Source of the DNA: Propionispira arboris
Lineage (GTDB): Bacteria; Bacillota; Negativicutes; Selenomonadales; Selenomonadaceae
DNA length: 64,000 bases
Reading direction: 5' to 3'
Assembly: GCF_900109225.1 (NCBI RefSeq)
Contig: NZ_FNZK01000002.1
Coordinates: 186,001 to 250,000, forward strand
Of the stretch, positions 61,851 to 64,000 are shown one piece after another (position 1 is the first letter of the stretch; the number at the start of each line of letters is the position of its first letter). The notes under the pieces were generated by a model. That model made no database searches. It had not been told where the DNA came from and saw only the letters and a program-made list of their open reading frames with translations. The position numbers and the translations under genes were made by a program.

Positions 61851-62279
61851 GTGATTGGTATTATACTTGCGACACATGCGGATTTAGGACAGGAACTAAT
61901 TCAGGCAATCACACTGATTTTGGGTAAACAGTCGAATTTAAAAGCCATTGGTTTAAAACACGGGGACAGCATTGAGACCTTTGAACAGAAATTGCTTGGC
62001 TTATTCGATGAAATCGATACAGGGGATGGTGTATTGGGATTCTGTGATTTTCTGGGTGGTACGCCAGCTAATACGCTGATGCGGTGTATGAAAAAGAAAT
62101 ATTTCCCCTGCATCACGGGCGTTAATATGCCAATGCTGATCGAAGCTCTCACAAATCGAGAGTCTATTTCAGTAGAGGAATTAAAGGATCGTTGCATCAT
62201 CATCGGCACCAATAGTATTTTGAGCTTGAAAAATGTAATCGAAGAAGCTGCACAACAAAATACGGAAGAAGAATTTTAA
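61851..62279 (+). CDS. PTS system mannose-family IIA component
   Basis: A 142-residue EIIA of the mannose type. The phosphorylated histidine is in ILATHADLGQELIQAI (His9), and GDGVLGFCDFLGGTPANTLM is the family core. GTG 61851 with AAGGAGG is the start; the frame extends 20 codons upstream without support. It receives phosphate from HPr and passes it to the IIB encoded next. Confidence 0.9.
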   Translation: MIGIILATHADLGQELIQAITLILGKQSNLKAIGLKHGDSIETFEQKLLGLFDEIDTGDGVLGFCDFLGGTPANTLMRCMKKKYFPCITGVNMPMLIEALTNRESISVEELKDRCIIIGTNSILSLKNVIEEAAQQNTEEEF

Positions 62280-62293
62280 GGAGGTCTTTTATC

Positions 62294-62773
62294 ATGTATA
62301 TAAGCGGAATTGTCTTAGTGCGGATTGATGATAGACTCATTCACGGACAGGTTATGACTTCGTGGTTAAATTATACGGGAGCTAATAAAATCATGATTAT
62401 TGATGATGAATCTGCCGTTGATCCGTTTATGAAAAGTGTATTTAAAACGTGTGTGCCGGATGATGTTAAGGTAGCAGCCTTCACGGTTGCAAAAGCGATT
62501 CCTCGTTTGAAAAAAGGTTTTCAAAAAGATAAGTGCATTATACTGGTGAAATTTCCGAAAACTTTGTATGAGTTAATGGAAGCTGGCATTATTTTTGAAC
62601 ATATTAATATAGGTGGTATGGGAATTCGCGGGACGAGAAAGAAATTTTATAAGAATATTTCAGCTTCGGAGGAAGAACGCGGCATGTTAAAAGCATTAAT
62701 AGAAAAAGGTTCAAAAGTTTCTGTACGAATTGTCGCGGATGATACGGAAACCGATGTTGCTACGCTGGTATAG
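62294..62773 (+). CDS. PTS system mannose-family IIB component
   Basis: A 159-residue IIB of the mannose/sorbose family. RIDDRLIHGQVMTSWLNYTG contains the phospho-accepting histidine, and INIGGMGIRGTRKKFYKNIS is typical near the middle. AAGGAGG precedes ATG, 14 bases after IIA. It phosphorylates the sugar transported by IIC/IID. Confidence 0.93.
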   Translation: MYISGIVLVRIDDRLIHGQVMTSWLNYTGANKIMIIDDESAVDPFMKSVFKTCVPDDVKVAAFTVAKAIPRLKKGFQKDKCIILVKFPKTLYELMEAGIIFEHINIGGMGIRGTRKKFYKNISASEEERGMLKALIEKGSKVSVRIVADDTETDVATLV

Positions 62774-62829
62774 TTTTTGGGAATACTTCGTTTAGCGAAA
62801 CATATTTTAATTAAAATGGAGTGATAAAA

Positions 62830-63630
62830 ATGACAATTGAATTTTGGCAGGCAGCCTTAATTGGCGTATTCTATTATTTAAGTCAAACTGGATCACTGTT
62901 TTTTGGCTGCATCGGCAGTTTATCCATTCTTTATAAACCACTGGTAGCTGGTACCATCGTAGGATTTATTCTGGGTGATCCAGTTAGCGGTTGTATCATT
63001 GGGGCAGCGATTCAACTGCCGTATATCGCCTTTATATCTGCCGGAGGCTCTCAGCCGATGGACCCAGGACTTGCCGGATATGTCGGGACGGCCTGGGCTA
63101 TGGTTGCCGGCGTATCTCCGGCTGCGGCAGTAACCATTGCCTTGCCTTTGGGATTGTTGGGAACTATGATTTGGATCGCCCATATGACGTTAGATGTTAC
63201 GTTTGTGCATATGGCAGATAAAGCGGCTGAAAAAGGTGATTTGGATAAAATTTGCTTTTTGCATGTTTGGCCGCCGCAGATTTTACTGTTTTTTCTTAGT
63301 GTGATTCCAGCGACGATTGCTGTTTATTATGGTGCGGATGCAGTCGCTGATATTATTGCTAGTTTATCAAGTACGCCTTTGCATGTTTTAGAGGTTATTG
63401 GTGGTTTACTTCCAGCACTTGGTATTGCGATGAATCTTAGAGCTATTGGACGTACGGGAACAATACCGTTTTTCATTTTAGGGTTTATTTTTATCATTTA
63501 TTTCAAATTGCCTATTACGGCAGTCGCTGTTATAGCGGCAATTATCGCTTTTTTCTATACGCAATTAAGTCATCCGGCAGAAGAAGCTTTGGCCAGTGCC
63601 GGGGATAGCACGGAAGAGGAGGACTTTTAA
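62830..63630 (+). CDS. PTS system mannose-family IIC component
   Basis: A 266-residue membrane permease of the EII-Sor type with about seven to eight segments. PLVAGTIVGFILGDPVSGCI and SAGGSQPMDPGLAGYVGTAW are family patterns. GGAG lies before ATG 62830; GTG 62821 is part of that site. The acidic end (SAGDSTEEEDF) is cytoplasmic. Confidence 0.92.
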   Translation: MTIEFWQAALIGVFYYLSQTGSLFFGCIGSLSILYKPLVAGTIVGFILGDPVSGCIIGAAIQLPYIAFISAGGSQPMDPGLAGYVGTAWAMVAGVSPAAAVTIALPLGLLGTMIWIAHMTLDVTFVHMADKAAEKGDLDKICFLHVWPPQILLFFLSVIPATIAVYYGADAVADIIASLSSTPLHVLEVIGGLLPALGIAMNLRAIGRTGTIPFFILGFIFIIYFKLPITAVAVIAAIIAFFYTQLSHPAEEALASAGDSTEEEDF

Positions 63631-63631
63631 A

Positions 63632-64000
63632 ATGATTGAACAGAAAAGTTTATCCAAAAAGGATTTAGTGATTGCTTATTGGAGATGGATACTTTTTTCA
63701 AATTGCAATTACAATTATGAAAGATTAATGGCAACAGCGGTTGTATTTTCATTTAAAAATGTATTCAAAAAGCTGTATGGGGATAACAAAGTGGAATATA
63801 AAGCCGCATTGAAACGGCATATGCAGTTTTTTAATACAGAACCGCATTTTGGCAGTATTATACACGGCATTGTTTTAGCGATGGAAGAACAGCGTGCGCA
63901 GGGGAAGCCTGTTACGGATGAGGCTATTAATGGTATAAAAACAGGGTTAATGGGGCCATTTGCCGGAATCGGTGATACGTTGTGGCAGGGGACTTTGACA
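63632..64000 (+). CDS. PTS system mannose-family IID component (partial, cut by window end)
   Basis: An ATG one base after the IIC stop, with GAGGAGG upstream, opens 123 codons that run off the window. LSKKDLVIAYWRWILFSNCN and NYERLMATAVVFSFKNVFKK, then MGPFAGIGDTLWQGTL, are classical IID. The window lacks the C-terminal half and any enzymes that would reveal the sugar. Confidence 0.92.
   Translation, partial: MIEQKSLSKKDLVIAYWRWILFSNCNYNYERLMATAVVFSFKNVFKKLYGDNKVEYKAALKRHMQFFNTEPHFGSIIHGIVLAMEEQRAQGKPVTDEAINGIKTGLMGPFAGIGDTLWQGTLT

Overview
The window is AT-rich DNA from a Bacillota (Firmicutes) chromosome with strong AGGAGG-type ribosome sites and several TTG/GTG starts. The gene content (PRD and mannose-type PTS genes, a D-glucosaminate-type dga cluster, a methylmalonyl-CoA decarboxylase, 2-aminoethylphosphonate genes, a ferredoxin-tailed DUF362 protein) suits an anaerobic or fermentative member. 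Class Negativicutes (Pelosinus/Sporomusa-like) is my best guess, but it is inference. No rRNA, intact tRNA or CRISPR array was seen.

Layout. 1-164: 3' end of an acetyltransferase gene. 0.77-1.56 kb: Cof-type phosphatase interrupted by an in-frame stop. 1.87-9.34 kb: one long operon with a PRD/EIIB regulator, a metallohydrolase, a small PRD protein, a four-gene uncharacterised membrane module (SFCGS, DUF4312, DUF4311, DUF4310), and DgaE and DgaF. These enzymes deaminate an amino-sugar-acid phosphate to KDGP and cleave it to pyruvate and glyceraldehyde-3-phosphate. 9.57-12.13 kb: a WYL regulator with a probable SDR/SnoaL/Dabb operon that shares its palindromic operator. 12.45-13.6 kb: DUF362 iron-sulfur protein. 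13.98-21.84 kb: DeoR regulator divergent from a complete 2-aminoethylphosphonate uptake and breakdown operon (ABC transporter, PhnW, PhnX, PbfA-like). 22.4-29.3 kb: a set that looks like a guanidino-acid catabolic cluster (deiminase-fold enzyme, taurine-type ABC importer, M20 carbamoylase-type hydrolase, PucR regulator, flavin reductase). 29.9-36.1 kb: assorted single genes and decayed remnants. 36.6-42.0 kb: LacI-controlled sugar-acid operon (TIM-barrel protein, PfkB kinase, MFS transporter, OMPDC-type decarboxylase, phosphohexuloisomerase) with three matching operators.

42.2-54.6 kb is an accessory region full of duplications. Two prolyl-tRNA-deacylase-like genes (one frameshifted), two acetyltransferase copies (one truncated), two ends of a small monooxygenase gene and several copies of a dispersed repeat alternate with intact genes (MarR/hydrolase pair, LysE exporter, chemotaxis receptor, AlbA-type ATPase, DUF1835-like protein). 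The repeat carries a tRNA-Leu-like segment and ends in a terminator-like hairpin. A 17-bp sequence occurs in inverted orientation at both sides of this region.

54.8-59.4 kb is a restriction-modification locus: FokI-like endonuclease, Vsr mismatch endonuclease and C5-cytosine methyltransferase. 59.7-61.8 kb holds four small XRE regulators with visible palindromic operators. 61.85 kb to the end is a mannose-family PTS (IIA, IIB, IIC and the start of IID), cut by the window edge.
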